Numbered from the stretch's first letter, positions 18,567 through 28,596 are shown. The stretch: 64,000 nt of DNA from Halobacteriales archaeon QS_9_68_17 (GCA_003023565.1 PXSA01000018.1:23765-87764), one strand, 5' to 3'. The notes: generated by a model from the sequence alone, not told the origin. Program-made: numbers and translations.

Positions 18567-18782
18567 TTAGAAGACGTACTCGTCGTCGTGGCCCATCATC
18601 CCGTCGTCTTCCAGGCCGTGGTCCTGGTCGTCGTCCATGGGGCCGCTGGTCTTGAAGGCCTTCAGTCCGGTCGACAGGAGTTCTTCGACCGCTTCCTCGC
18701 GGTTGACGAACTCCCCCTGCTCGACCATCTGGGCGATCTGCATTTCGAGGTGTTCAGGGATATTGATCTCTACGTTCGGCAT
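18567..18782 (-). CDS. Ribbon-helix-helix-like small protein
   Basis: 71 residues. [20 protein letters not shown] followed by [17 protein letters not shown] has the beta-strand, helix, helix order of MetJ/Arc DNA-binding proteins. The Met/Asp/His-rich tail ([16 protein letters not shown]) is unusual and could bind metal, which is inference. A TATA-like gttaaatatc lies upstream. It is probably a small regulator (DUF7120-like, from memory). Confidence 0.75.
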   Translation of the reverse strand: MPNVEINIPEHLEMQIAQMVEQGEFVNREEAVEELLSTGLKAFKTSGPMDDDQDHGLEDDGMMGHDDEYVF

Positions 18783-18965
18783 CGGATACTGGATTTTTGT
18801 CGGAGGGATATTTAACTCTGACGGGGAGACACACAGGTATCGAGAACATTCGGTCGTGATTCGTATTATGAGTTTTCCTCCACGAGAATCGAAGTTTCAG
18901 AACCGCGAAAAAATATAAACGCCCCGAGAATAGCAGTGTACGCGTATCGGCGTAGCTACCTCTGT

Positions 18966-19259
18966 TTACCGGTTTTTCATCATGTCCTGCACCGCTTCCC
19001 GGATGGTGCTACCGGGACGGCTCAGGCGCTTCACGTCGTCGTGGATCTCGTTGATCTTGAAGTAGCTACCCAGAGCGAGGAAGGTCGGCGGCCAGAGGCC
19101 GACGAACAGGCCCATCTCCTCGTTCCCCTTCCCGAAGTAGTAGTACCACGACAGGGCGATGGATCCGACTGCCGCCCAGGAGAGCGGGCTCATGCCCGTC
19201 TTTTCCGCCCCTTTCTTCACGTCTTTCATCCTCTCCTGTTGCTGGCTTTCCTGTTGCAT
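18966..19259 (-). CDS. Small membrane protein
   Basis: 97 residues starting MQQESQQQERMKDVKKG. A polar Gln/Lys-rich N-terminus is followed by two hydrophobic segments (WAAVGSIALSWYYYFGKG and LFVGLWPPTFLALGSYFKI) and a basic C-terminal helix. The ATG at 19259 is preferred to a GTG at 19280. An A/T-rich TATA-like stretch is about 30 nt upstream. The family is common in haloarchaea but uncharacterised. Confidence 0.72.
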   Translation of the reverse strand: MQQESQQQERMKDVKKGAEKTGMSPLSWAAVGSIALSWYYYFGKGNEEMGLFVGLWPPTFLALGSYFKINEIHDDVKRLSRPGSTIREAVQDMMKNR

Positions 19260-19449
19260 TGCTTCTGTAGAGAAGGCCACGCAGTACTTTGTTATTGAGC
19301 GCGTGTCGGGGTTTACACCCGCGTTATTACCGGCGTTTCCACCATTCTCGTCTGTTCCACTGACTGCCGTCTGTCTAGCCGCGGCGTAACCTCCGGTTAT
19401 CCGTTCGCGAGTCGTCAGGACTACTATCGTCCCGCCGCTTTCCCCGAGT

Positions 19450-20043
19450 ATGGTCAGAGACGTTACGGAGCTCTACCACGAGTTCGGCGACGACCGGCTT
19501 CCGCCGGGACAGCGAAAGACGGAGAAGTTCCCCGTCCTCTCCAAGAGCGGGACGCCGGAGTTCGACCCCGAGACGTGGGAGTTCTCCGTCACCGGCGCGG
19601 TCGGGAAGGAACTCTCTTTCTCGTGGGACGAGTTTCGGGACCTGCCGTGTGAGACCCAGCGTCAGGACTTCCACTGCGTCACCGGGTGGAGCAAGTTCGA
19701 CTGCGAGTTCAGCGGCGTCACGTTCCCCGAGCTCGCCGAGCGCGCGGCCGTCGCGGACGGCGCGGTCCACGTCATGTTCTACGGGATGGACGACTACACG
19801 ACCGACCTGCCGCTGGAGCAGTGCATGCGCGACGAGGTGCTGTTCGCGTGGGGCCACGACGGCGATGACCTGCCGCGGGAACACGGCGGCCCCCTCCGCG
19901 TCGTCACGCCCCATCGGTACGCCTACAAGGGGTCGAAGTGGGTGAACGGCGTCGAGTTCCTCACCGACCCCGAACGGGGCTACTGGGAGAAGCGCGGTTA
20001 CTCCGACAGCGCGGACCCGTGGAACGAGGAACGGTACAGCTGA
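19450..20043 (+). CDS. Sulfite oxidase/YedY-type molybdopterin oxidoreductase
   Basis: 197 residues forming a single molybdopterin-binding domain. The molybdenum-ligating cysteine is in DFHCVTGWS (Cys76). GMDDYTTDLPLEQ and GGPLRVVTPHRYAYKGSKWVNG are also family signatures. There is no signal peptide, dimerisation domain or heme domain, so it resembles short cytoplasmic YedY-like proteins. The physiological substrate is unknown. It is followed by an MBL hydrolase after 76 bp, and a shared role is possible but unproven. Confidence 0.88.
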   Translation: MVRDVTELYHEFGDDRLPPGQRKTEKFPVLSKSGTPEFDPETWEFSVTGAVGKELSFSWDEFRDLPCETQRQDFHCVTGWSKFDCEFSGVTFPELAERAAVADGAVHVMFYGMDDYTTDLPLEQCMRDEVLFAWGHDGDDLPREHGGPLRVVTPHRYAYKGSKWVNGVEFLTDPERGYWEKRGYSDSADPWNEERYS

Positions 20044-20119
20044 GGCGGTCGGCGGGGGACCTCCTCCGGGACGCCCGGAGGTCGTAACACTTAGGCGGAC
20101 TCTGGCCGCACGCGGACCT

Positions 20120-20953
20120 ATGACAGTGAGCGACTGGGGCGACTGGTTGCCCCGCGCCGTCGAGGACGCCGACCCCGACACCGTCGCGGTGTGGTATCTC
20201 GGCTGTAACGGCTTCGTGTTGAAGGGAAGCGAAGGGACGACGCTGTTCATCGACCCGTACGTCGGCACCGGCGACCCGCCGCGGACGGTCCGGATGGTTC
20301 CCGTCCCGTTCGACCCCGAGGACGTGGACGGGGCCGACGCGGTGCTGGTGACCCACGAGCACGTCGACCACGTTCACGGGCCGAGTCAGGCCCCGATCCT
20401 GGAGCGCACCGGCGCGACGCTGCACGCCCCCGACGACAGCCTCGACGTCGCGCTGACGGAGAAAGACTGGCAGTCGGACCGCGACATCGCGGACGACCAG
20501 TTCGACGAGGTGGCCGAGGGCGACACGTTCGAGGTGGGCGAGTTCACCGTCCACGTCGAGGACTCGTACGACCCCGACGCAACCCACCCGGTGAGCTACG
20601 TGATCGAACACGACGCGGGGACGTTCTTCCACGGCGGCGACACCAAGCCGAGCGACGAGTTCGACCGCATCGGCGAAGCGTACGATATCGACCTCGGCGT
20701 GCTCGCGTTCGGAGCTATCGGCAACGTCCCCGATAAGGAGACGGGCGAACCGGTCCGCACGCGGTGGTACTGCGACGAGAACGAGGCGGTGAAGGCTGCC
20801 CGCGACCTCCGGTTCGACCGCTTTCTCCCCAGCCACTGGGACATGTGGAAAGGCATGACCGCGGACCCGAAGGTACTGTATCATCACGCGCGGAGCTACG
20901 AGTACCCGCGGGAGATAGAGATCGCCGAGATCGGCGACCGAGTCGACCTGTAG
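20120..20953 (+). CDS. MBL-fold metal-dependent hydrolase (UlaG-like)
   Basis: 277 residues. The metal site is HEHVDH (79-84), with FFHGGDTKPSDEFD supplying the bridging Asp and LPSHWDMWKG the last His. The order and spacing match the UlaG-like branch of the metallo-beta-lactamase superfamily, which includes L-ascorbate-6-phosphate lactonase. The actual substrate cannot be inferred. There is no signal peptide, so it is cytoplasmic. Confidence 0.85.
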   Translation: MTVSDWGDWLPRAVEDADPDTVAVWYLGCNGFVLKGSEGTTLFIDPYVGTGDPPRTVRMVPVPFDPEDVDGADAVLVTHEHVDHVHGPSQAPILERTGATLHAPDDSLDVALTEKDWQSDRDIADDQFDEVAEGDTFEVGEFTVHVEDSYDPDATHPVSYVIEHDAGTFFHGGDTKPSDEFDRIGEAYDIDLGVLAFGAIGNVPDKETGEPVRTRWYCDENEAVKAARDLRFDRFLPSHWDMWKGMTADPKVLYHHARSYEYPREIEIAEIGDRVDL

Positions 20954-21143
20954 CGGCGGTCCGGGCCTCGGCGTGACCCGCCGTCCCCGTCGCGGCGGAA
21001 GACCCATGCGTGAGGAAGGCGACCCGGCGAAGACGGAGTCCTGTCAGTTAACGATTATTCGCCGTACGGTATCGAAACGGCGGGAGTTCTACCGGCTGAG
21101 ATCCCCCGTGTCTTTTATGGTCATGCCCCAGATAAGAACCGGT

Positions 21144-23540
21144 ATGAGTAGCCAAGTCGACACGGACGAAGAAGTATCGATCGCCGCCAACGGCGTGACC
21201 GTCCGGAAAGCGTTCGAAGCCGAGAAGTTCCCCGTTCCAGCTATCAGATTTGCTATCGAATCCGAACGAGACGTCCCCGTCTCTATTCGCCTCTCCGAAT
21301 CGATCCCCGAGGAGTTCCCGATGGACGGCGTCGGCTTCCACCCCGACTACGAGGACGAGAACTGGACCGCGTTTCAGGACCACCACGTCGCGTTCGACCG
21401 CACACTGACGGCGGGCGAAGAGGTCGTTACGGTGTACGGCATCCGCGTAGACGACCACGAGGACGCCCGCCCGTTCCTCACGGAGCCCTCCCTCGACGTC
21501 GTATCGCCGGACGGCGAGTCCGACCGAAGCGGGGCCGACGGTGCCGTCGAGTCCGAGACGAAGATCGACGACATCGCCGGCGAGGAGAGCAACCAGGCCG
21601 TCAAGAGCATGATCGCGGGGGAGAGCGAGAGCGTCCCCGGTCTCGACGAGGACGATGCGGCCTCCGAGGCGGACGACGAAAGCGAGAACGACGCCGAAGA
21701 CGGCGGTCTCAGCCTCGACCTGGGCGACGTCGATACGGACCCCGACGCGGAGGCCGAGGCAAACGGAGACGAGACGGAGGACCCCGATATCGACCTTGGC
21801 TTCGGCGACGAGACAGAGGTCCCCGACGAGGAAGCGGACCCCGAGCCAGCGTCGCCCTCCGGCGACGACTCCGAGATCGACCTCGACCTCGGGGGTGAGT
21901 CGGACGAGGACGAGAGCGAGGAGGCCGACGCGTCCGACGACGCCGACGAGGCGGACGACGCACCCGATATCGAACTCGACCTCGGCGAGGACGACGAAAG
22001 CGAAGTCGACGCGGACGAGAGCGACGACGTGGCGGTCGACGAAGAGAGCGAGGACGACGGCCGGAGCATCGAACTCGACCTCGAAGCGGCGGCCGAAGAG
22101 GCCACGGTCGACACCGACGCGCTCGGATCCGACGACGAGGACGTGGACTCCGCGGCGGACGCCGAGGCCGAACCGGAACCGGTCGACACCGAGCCCGCGG
22201 ACGACCCGAAGGCCGACAGCGCGGTCGACGCTCCGGAGGCCGAAGCCGACGAGGCCGCCTCCGACGACGAGGCGACCGCGGGCGACACCGCGGAGGACCC
22301 GGCCGCTCCCGACGAGGCCGAGGACGGAAACGACCCGGTGGCGGCGGAAGCCGACGACGAACCGGCGGCAGCGGCGACCGACGACGAGTCGGCGGAGACG
22401 GTCGAGGAGGAGATCGGCGAGAGCGAGGAGGAGGCCGACGCGCCGGAGTCCGCCGAGGGCGGCGAGCCAGCGGACGAAGACGAAACCGCCGAACCCTCGG
22501 TCGAAGACGGCGTCACGGACGACGCCGCGACCGACGACCCCGCGGACGACGCGACGGACGACAGCCACGCGGACGCCGCGGACGAGTCCGCCGCCGACTC
22601 CGCGGCGGGGGTGAACCTCGAAGACGCCGACGGGGAGTCCGTCGCCGCCCAGGGGGACACGGCGGTCGCAAAAGCGGAAGACGACGCCGAAGCAGAGACC
22701 GCCCCGTCGTCGGAAGGCGGCGCTGCGGCGGTCGAGGGCTCTGTCGCCGCCGCGCTGGCGGACGAACTGCGCGAGGGGCGGGTCTCCGAGGAGGACAAGG
22801 CGGTCCTTCGCGACGAACTCGACGCCGAACTGCCGAACACCGACGCGGCCCGCATCGACCACCTCCGACAGCAGGTCAGCGACCTCGCGGCCTACACGGA
22901 CGCGCTGGAGGAGTTCCTCGAGGAGGAGGGCACCGGCGAGGAGATCATCGACAGCTTCCAGGCGGAGGTCGAAGACATGCGCGAGGAGGTCGACGCGCTC
23001 GCGAGCGAGACCGACGCCAACGCCGACGAACTCGACGCCGTGTCCGGAGACGCCGCGGCGAACGCCGACGCGCTGGACGACCTCGAAGCCGCCGTCGGCG
23101 ACGTGACCGACCGGGTCGAAGCGGTCGACGGGCGGGTCGAGGGCGTGCACGAAGAGGTGGAGGCCGAAGTCGCTGCCGCCCGGGAGGAACTCGAAGCCGA
23201 CGTCGAGGCCGTCAGCGAGGACGTCGCCGGCGTCGACGCGGCGGTCGACGAACTGCGCGAGGACCTCGGAGACGACGTAGCCGCCGTCGAGGACCGCCTC
23301 GACCGGACTGACGAGCAGGTCGACGTGGTCGAGAACGCGGTCAACGGCGTCGCGGACAACGTGCAGGTCGTCGAGGGCGAACTCCGCGAACTCGGCGACG
23401 ACGTGGAGGGGCTGAACGACGACGTGGGCGGCCTCGCCGCCGACGTCGAGTCGCTGGAGGCCGATCTCGCGGAACTCGAAGACACCGTCGGGGAGATCCA
23501 GGCCTGGCGCGACCAGCTCGGCGAGATGTTCTCGGACTGA
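21144..23540 (+). CDS. Large acidic coiled-coil protein with repeated LDLG motifs
   Basis: 798 residues. Residues 1-125 form a compact domain (VTVRKAFEAEKFPVPAIRF, GVGFHPDYEDENWTAFQDH) that looks like a beta-sandwich. Residues about 125-600 are extremely Asp/Glu/Ala-rich and should be disordered. A short motif recurs five times there: LSLDLGDVD (189), DIDLGFGDE (215), EIDLDLGGE (244), DIELDLGED (275) and SIELDLEAA (308). Residues about 610-798 are a long coiled coil with heptad-like VDxLxxDVxxVE patterns. The start ATG at 21144 is chosen because codons upstream are not acidic. A scaffold or structural role is inference; I know of no characterised homologue. Confidence 0.8.
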   Translation: MSSQVDTDEEVSIAANGVTVRKAFEAEKFPVPAIRFAIESERDVPVSIRLSESIPEEFPMDGVGFHPDYEDENWTAFQDHHVAFDRTLTAGEEVVTVYGIRVDDHEDARPFLTEPSLDVVSPDGESDRSGADGAVESETKIDDIAGEESNQAVKSMIAGESESVPGLDEDDAASEADDESENDAEDGGLSLDLGDVDTDPDAEAEANGDETEDPDIDLGFGDETEVPDEEADPEPASPSGDDSEIDLDLGGESDEDESEEADASDDADEADDAPDIELDLGEDDESEVDADESDDVAVDEESEDDGRSIELDLEAAAEEATVDTDALGSDDEDVDSAADAEAEPEPVDTEPADDPKADSAVDAPEAEADEAASDDEATAGDTAEDPAAPDEAEDGNDPVAAEADDEPAAAATDDESAETVEEEIGESEEEADAPESAEGGEPADEDETAEPSVEDGVTDDAATDDPADDATDDSHADAADESAADSAAGVNLEDADGESVAAQGDTAVAKAEDDAEAETAPSSEGGAAAVEGSVAAALADELREGRVSEEDKAVLRDELDAELPNTDAARIDHLRQQVSDLAAYTDALEEFLEEEGTGEEIIDSFQAEVEDMREEVDALASETDANADELDAVSGDAAANADALDDLEAAVGDVTDRVEAVDGRVEGVHEEVEAEVAAAREELEADVEAVSEDVAGVDAAVDELREDLGDDVAAVEDRLDRTDEQVDVVENAVNGVADNVQVVEGELRELGDDVEGLNDDVGGLAADVESLEADLAELEDTVGEIQAWRDQLGEMFSD

Positions 23541-23617
23541 GCGGCGGACCGGCACGCCTTTGTTCTAGGTCGGCCTAAATCGTATCGAGGAGCGAACCCC
23601 ACGTGGTCGGAAACAGG

Positions 23618-24012
23618 TGACGAGACATCCGCGAGCGTATCGACGCCCTCCGTGCGGACGACGGCCTGCCTCGTCCGCGCGCGCACCGGTGAACGCCCGA
23701 TCCCGGTCGCGGACGCGCGGTTCGACACAGGGCGGCCGCGGTCGAGGCGGTCCACGTCGCCGAGGAGTACCGGTCGGCGCTCCGACGATACGACCCGACG
23801 CTCGGCTTTCGCGACCTCATCGTCCGTGAGGACCAGTGGATCAGCGCCGACGGCGTCCGGGCCGACTCGGAGGACCTGCTGTCGTTCTGCCACGACGTCG
23901 CCGGCGTGCTCTTCGAGACGTTGGTCAAGTGCGGGTACGACGGAGCGCGCGGTGTTCGACGACTACCTCGACGCGGCCGAAGTCGCCGACCGTCACATAA
24001 AACGCAACTCGT
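23618..24012 (+). pseudogene. Frameshifted remnant of a small haloarchaeal protein
   Basis: Three frames must be joined to give one protein. The pieces are DIRERIDALRADDG, then CLVRARTGERPIPVADARF, then AVEAVHVAEEYRSALRRYD continuing through LIVREDQWISADGVRADSE, and last RAVFDDYLDAAEVADRHI in another frame. At least three indels separate them. The ARTGERPxPV pattern is familiar from a family of small haloarchaeal proteins, possibly regulatory. The region abuts the next gene (24041), so its end may be retained only as leader sequence. Confidence 0.6.
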
Positions 24013-24040
24013 TTACTGGGCCGGAGCGTGAACCGGGACA

Positions 24041-24946
24041 ATGACGGAGACGATACGAGTCGCCGTCCCCCGGAAGGGCCGCCCGCTGGAGGCGGTTCTC
24101 GAACGGCTCGCCGACCGGACCGGGGACGCCGAACTCGCGGACGACGTGGTCTCTACCCTGCGCTACGAGAAGGCGGTCACGAAGGGCGAGCAGAGCGACG
24201 AGCGCGACGCGTACGAACGGCTCGCCGAGTACAGCACGCTTTCCGACCCGGCAGCACCGGACTACACGCTGCTTCGCGACGACCGGGCCGGGATGCCACG
24301 CCGCATCGTCTTCGATAGCGTCACGGTCGAGACCGGCGGCGTCGAGGTCCAACTGATCGGTCGCGAGGAACCGTTCCGCGCGGTCCGCACCCACGAGTTC
24401 GCGCTCGGCTTCGACAGCGCCGACCTCGTCCTCGAAGAGGTCGTCGAACTTCGCGAGGAGCCGCTCGCCTCCATCGCCGACGTGAACGCCCGCATCAACC
24501 CGCAGGACACCGACGTCCGGGTCGTCACCGGCCTCGGCGACACGGTCTACCACACGCTGATGGCGACGCCGGAGACGCGGCGGAACGGCCCGTCGGCGGA
24601 GCTTACCCGCGAGTTCGTCGCCGACTACGACGGCCGCCTCTGTATCTCGCCGCGCTACGAACGCCTCGTCCAGGCCGTCCTCGGCACGAACGCGACGGAC
24701 GACCTGACGTTTTGCTACCCGGACGAGGAGCGAGAGGAGGAGGCCGCCGTCGCGGATGTCGGCCTCGGCGTCTACCTCACGATGACCGGGTCGACCGCCC
24801 GAGAACACGGCCTCGAACTCGGCGAACAGCTGTTCCCCAGCGAGACGGTGCTGATGGAGAACGTCGTCGAGACGACCGGCGATGCCGAGGTCGTGAAAGC
24901 ACTGTTCGCGCAACAGGAGTTCGAGACCGCACTCGCCGTTCAGTAG
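24041..24946 (+). CDS. Conserved haloarchaeal protein, possible HisG-like fold
   Basis: 301 residues, strong coding bias. The N-terminus IRVAVPRKGRPLEAVLERL resembles the IALPNKGRL start of ATP phosphoribosyltransferase (HisG), and later DVGLGVYLTMTGSTAREHG resembles a periplasmic-binding-like lobe. The C-terminal half is unlike HisG, and no catalytic signature is complete. I therefore call it only HisG-like at low confidence. Its stop overlaps the convergent FG-GAP gene by 7 bp. Confidence 0.6.
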   Translation: MTETIRVAVPRKGRPLEAVLERLADRTGDAELADDVVSTLRYEKAVTKGEQSDERDAYERLAEYSTLSDPAAPDYTLLRDDRAGMPRRIVFDSVTVETGGVEVQLIGREEPFRAVRTHEFALGFDSADLVLEEVVELREEPLASIADVNARINPQDTDVRVVTGLGDTVYHTLMATPETRRNGPSAELTREFVADYDGRLCISPRYERLVQAVLGTNATDDLTFCYPDEEREEEAAVADVGLGVYLTMTGSTAREHGLELGEQLFPSETVLMENVVETTGDAEVVKALFAQQEFETALAVQ

Positions 24947-27153
24947 TCCGTCGACGCGTTCCCGTCGGTAGCGTTCTCGCTATCCGGGGATTCGACGCTC
25001 AGGTTCTCATCGGCATCCGACTCGGTTGTCGGCTCCTCCTCGTCCATGGCGTCCTCGTCATCGCCCACGTCAGGGGTCGTCACGGCTGCGACGGTCAGGT
25101 CGTACTCCTCGTAGCCGTCGAAGCTCCCGGGCTCGTCCGCGCCGGTGAGCCGCACGTAGTAGGTGCCCGACACGTCCGGTTCGACGGCCTGCTCCCCCCA
25201 GTACCGGTTCTCGATGCCTTTCTCGGTAGCGGCGGGGCCGCTCTCGTCGGTCGGCGTAACGCGTTCGCCGTTCTCGTCGTACATCTCGATGCGGACGTTG
25301 TTCCCGAGCTGCGTGTCGCTGTCGGTGAGCTGGAACGACGCGAGGTACGTCCGGCCCTCGGTGAGTTCGACGGCGTACCAGTCGTCCTCGCCCTCGAACA
25401 GCGTCCCGCGGATGCCCTCCCCGCTCGGGACGGAGGCGGCGGATGCGCGGTCGTCGTTCCCCGCGTAGGTATCGTCGGCGCTCGTCGTGACACGGAACCG
25501 GTACGGACCGAGCGCGTCGTACTCCGGTGCGGTCGCCTCCACGTAGTACGTCCCCGACGCGTCGGCCACGCCGCCGATAGCCCGCGCGTCGCTCGACGGG
25601 ACGCCCCCATCGATCTCCTCACCGTCCGGCCCGTAGAGGGTGTACCGCACGTCGCCCGTGCCGCCGGGAAGCGTCACGCGGACGGCCTCGCCGTCGTCGA
25701 CCTCGAACTCGAACCGGCGCGTCTCGGCCTCCTGTTCGTCGCCGCTGACCGTCGACCCCGTCTCGATGCCGGTCGTCGGCGGTCCCTCCGTCGCCGTCTC
25801 GTTGCTCGCCGCGTCGCCGTCCGTGGCGTCGTTTTCCGAGTCGCCGTCGCCCCCGGCAGACGACTCGCCCGCATCGGTCTCGTTCTCGCTGCTTCGGTCG
25901 GGAGCCGAGTCGTCCGTTTCATCTGACCGGTCGCCGTCGGTATCGTCCCGGTCGGGGGCGTCGCCCCCGTCGGATTCGTTCGTCACGTTCTCCTCCGTAT
26001 CGGTGTCGTTCGTATCGGTTTCGCTTCCGTCGGACTCGTTGCTGGCGTCCCTCGATTCGTCGGTGACGCCGTCCGTCCCGTGACCGACACCGTCCGTCCG
26101 ATCCGTATCGTCGGTGCGGTTATCAATGTCGTCGGTGTCGTTTCCGGCGGCGTTCGATTCCTTACCGTCGCTCCGCCGTTCGTCGTTCTCCCGCTCGGGG
26201 TCGGTCGCGTTATCGCCGCCCGAATCGGTCCGGTCGCCGGACCGCTCCGGCGGGTCGTCGTGCGTCGGTAGCGGCGTGTCGTCCCCGGGTCCGTCGGGCG
26301 CTTCCGCGCCATCGTCAGCGCGGTCACCGTACCCTTCGCCGGCGTACTTCGTCTCGACGTCCGACAGTGACAGTTCGCCCGTCCCGTCCAGGTCGAGGTC
26401 ATCGCCGTGGAGGAGGTAGACGGCACCGGCGGTTCGGTTGACGCTGTCGTTGTACGGCGCGCCGACGACCACGTCCGACCCGTTCCCGGCCGTGTCGTTC
26501 ACCACGTCGACGGTGTAGCCGGCGTGGTCGCCCCACGCCTCGCCCTTGAGCGTCGCGTTCGCATCGGCGAGGTGGACCGTCCCGTTCAGGTCGCCACCGG
26601 AGACGACGTACACCGTGCCCGCGTAGCGTTCGCTACTGTTCGCGTGGGACGCGCTAACGACCACGTCGGCGTACCCGTCGCCGTCGATATCGCCGCCGGC
26701 AACCGAGGCCCCGGTACGGTCCGCCCGCTCCGGCCCCTCGAACGTCACGTCCGCGTCGGATACGTCGAACTCGTCGCTCTCGATCGGGCCGTAGAAGAGG
26801 TACGCCGCGCCGTTCCCTCCGCTATCGTCGTGTCGTCCCGGCGCGCCGACGAGGACGTCCGTCTCGCCGTCGCCGTTCACGTCGCCCGCCTTCGCGACCG
26901 ACCGATCGGTAGTGTCGTTCTCTTTCGCGCCGGCGTACGACGCGGTAGCGGTGGAGGGATTCCGCTTTTCGTCGGCCGCCTGTGCGCCCGCGGACCGGTC
27001 GTCTAACCCGACCGCCGCGGCCGTCTGGTCGCCGACGCCGGTTCCGGCGACGACGATAGTTCCCGCGGCGAGTAACGCCACCGCCACGATTCCTATGCGA
27101 AGCCATCTCTCTGCTTGGGGACCCATACCCGCTCGCATCCGCGGAGGGGTCAT
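24940..27153 (-). CDS. Secreted FG-GAP repeat/PPC-domain surface protein
   Basis: 737 residues. A hydrophobic signal segment (LRIGIVAVALLAAGTIVVAG) lies near residues 15-35. FG-GAP repeats with calcium-binding loops follow, for example AGDVNGDGETDVLVGAPG and GGDIDGDGYADVVVSASH, as in integrin alpha propellers. Residues about 260-470 are a Asp/Thr/Ser/Glu-rich low-complexity spacer. Two pre-peptidase C-terminal (PPC)-like beta domains follow (GTYYVEATAPEYD, GTYYVRLTGADEPG). No C-terminal anchor is visible. The ATG at 27153 follows a TATA element 27185-27193. A role in surface binding is likely but the ligand is unknown. Confidence 0.85.
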   Translation of the reverse strand: MTPPRMRAGMGPQAERWLRIGIVAVALLAAGTIVVAGTGVGDQTAAAVGLDDRSAGAQAADEKRNPSTATASYAGAKENDTTDRSVAKAGDVNGDGETDVLVGAPGRHDDSGGNGAAYLFYGPIESDEFDVSDADVTFEGPERADRTGASVAGGDIDGDGYADVVVSASHANSSERYAGTVYVVSGGDLNGTVHLADANATLKGEAWGDHAGYTVDVVNDTAGNGSDVVVGAPYNDSVNRTAGAVYLLHGDDLDLDGTGELSLSDVETKYAGEGYGDRADDGAEAPDGPGDDTPLPTHDDPPERSGDRTDSGGDNATDPERENDERRSDGKESNAAGNDTDDIDNRTDDTDRTDGVGHGTDGVTDESRDASNESDGSETDTNDTDTEENVTNESDGGDAPDRDDTDGDRSDETDDSAPDRSSENETDAGESSAGGDGDSENDATDGDAASNETATEGPPTTGIETGSTVSGDEQEAETRRFEFEVDDGEAVRVTLPGGTGDVRYTLYGPDGEEIDGGVPSSDARAIGGVADASGTYYVEATAPEYDALGPYRFRVTTSADDTYAGNDDRASAASVPSGEGIRGTLFEGEDDWYAVELTEGRTYLASFQLTDSDTQLGNNVRIEMYDENGERVTPTDESGPAATEKGIENRYWGEQAVEPDVSGTYYVRLTGADEPGSFDGYEEYDLTVAAVTTPDVGDDEDAMDEEEPTTESDADENLSVESPDSENATDGNASTDY

Positions 27154-27680
27154 TGTAATTACTCGCTTTCTCTCCACAATCACTACTATATCTCGGAGAC
27201 AGGGACGGAACTGTCTCGCGAGCACATATTCAGCCGTGCCGACCGTTCCACTGGTCCCCGTGTACCAGGGTTTAGGGCTCCGCTCTGGACGGGTTTCAGC
27301 CGAGTCCTCGATCGACCTCCCGAATCGAGCCCGAATACATACTCGGACCGTCATTCCTTCACGTCGCTCCGGTCAGAAGCCGGTCCAGATATTTGGCCAT
27401 CTGCGAGCCTCTGTGCCGGTAATTCTATCCTAACGACGCCTTCGCGACGGTTCGAACCACTCATTCGCCGATCGATACAGTCGTCCGGTGCGAGCGGTCG
27501 CTCCTGTACGCGTTCTGTACGTCGACGGATCCGAACGACGATACACTGGTAGAACGCAGAGGTCCCCATCTTGCCCGAATAGGCTAGTTCCCTCTCTGGA
27601 TGTAGTGGTCGCTTTCGGATGGTATCTGATACATACTGTATATATTGTGAACTGCTTTCCCCATCGCTCGCCGTATTTTT
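27154..27680. other. Intergenic stretch, promoter of the surface protein
   Basis: 527 bp with lower GC than flanking genes. The minus-strand TATA element of the FG-GAP gene (actatatctc, 27185-27193 region) is about 32 nt before its ATG. No coding frame in the rest has typical codon use. It marks the left border of the decayed accessory zone. Confidence 0.5.
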
Positions 27681-28596
27681 TTAATCCATCCGTTCCGAGA
27701 CGGGAAGCTCCTCTCGAATTGCATCGCGTTTCAGCAGAAGAACCCCGCCGAAGATCCCGGAGAAACCGACGACGGACAGCAAACCCAGCGTCTCATCGAG
27801 GACGAGCCAGCCGGAGACGGCAGCGAACACCGGTGCAGCATACGACACGAGATCGATCTCGATCGCTCCCAGGCGGTCGAGCAGATCGAAACAGATGAAG
27901 TAGCCGATCGCACTGCGAACACCGCAAGGTACAGAACTGCGCTTGGCGCTTCGATCGAGATAGTTACAGAACTCACGGATTCCGAAGGGAGGCCAGTCCT
28001 TATCAGATGGAGAATCACAGCTCCGAGTGCGTTTGACCACGCAACCATCCCTTCAGTGGACATGGTGCTATCGGTGCGCTGAACCGAGACGCTCCCGAGA
28101 GCGACGCAGACGGCTGAGAGCAACACGAACCCCGACGCAACGAAGTCGCTCGTCAGCAGATTCGCTGGATTCGGGCGGGCAACGATCCCAACCCCGATAA
28201 TTCCGAGCAGCAGTCCGACGACGCCGGTCGAGCGTAATCGCTCCCCGGGCAAGAAGACGCGAGAAAAGCCTGTCGCCAGAATCGGATTCAGAGCCACGAG
28301 AATCGCCGCCGCTCCGCTCGTCACACCTTGCTGACCAATGAACAGGAAACATTGTAGAGGGCGATAATCAGCACCGCGCCGACAGCAACGGTCGTCCAGT
28401 CACTACGGGATCTTGGTCGCCAGTTGTCGGTCGCATAGGCTGCGTATCCGAGCATGATGACTCCCGCGATATCGTACCTGAACCCCGCGAACAGGACCGG
28501 TGGAACGTGCGCCAATCCGGCTTTGATCGCCATGAATGCGGTGCCCCAGAGAACCGACAACAGGAGGAACAGACCTCCGTTTCGGTACGAACTCAA
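27681..28596 (-). pseudogene. Broken EamA/DMT transporter
   Basis: Three pieces in different frames align along the intact transporter at 6163-7146. Piece 1 (28596 to about 28355) starts MSSYRNGGLFLLLSVLWGTAFMAIK (first 20 shown in parts) and includes GFRYDIAGVIMLGYAAYA. Piece 2 (about 28352-27930) reads FLFIGQQGVTSGAAAILVAL and continues to APSAVLYLAVFAVRSA. Piece 3 (about 27935-27681) reads IGYFICFDLLDRLGAIEID and VSGWLVLDETLGLL. Two frameshifts, near 28350 and 27930, disrupt it. GC3 bias is weaker than in the intact copy. Confidence 0.85.
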
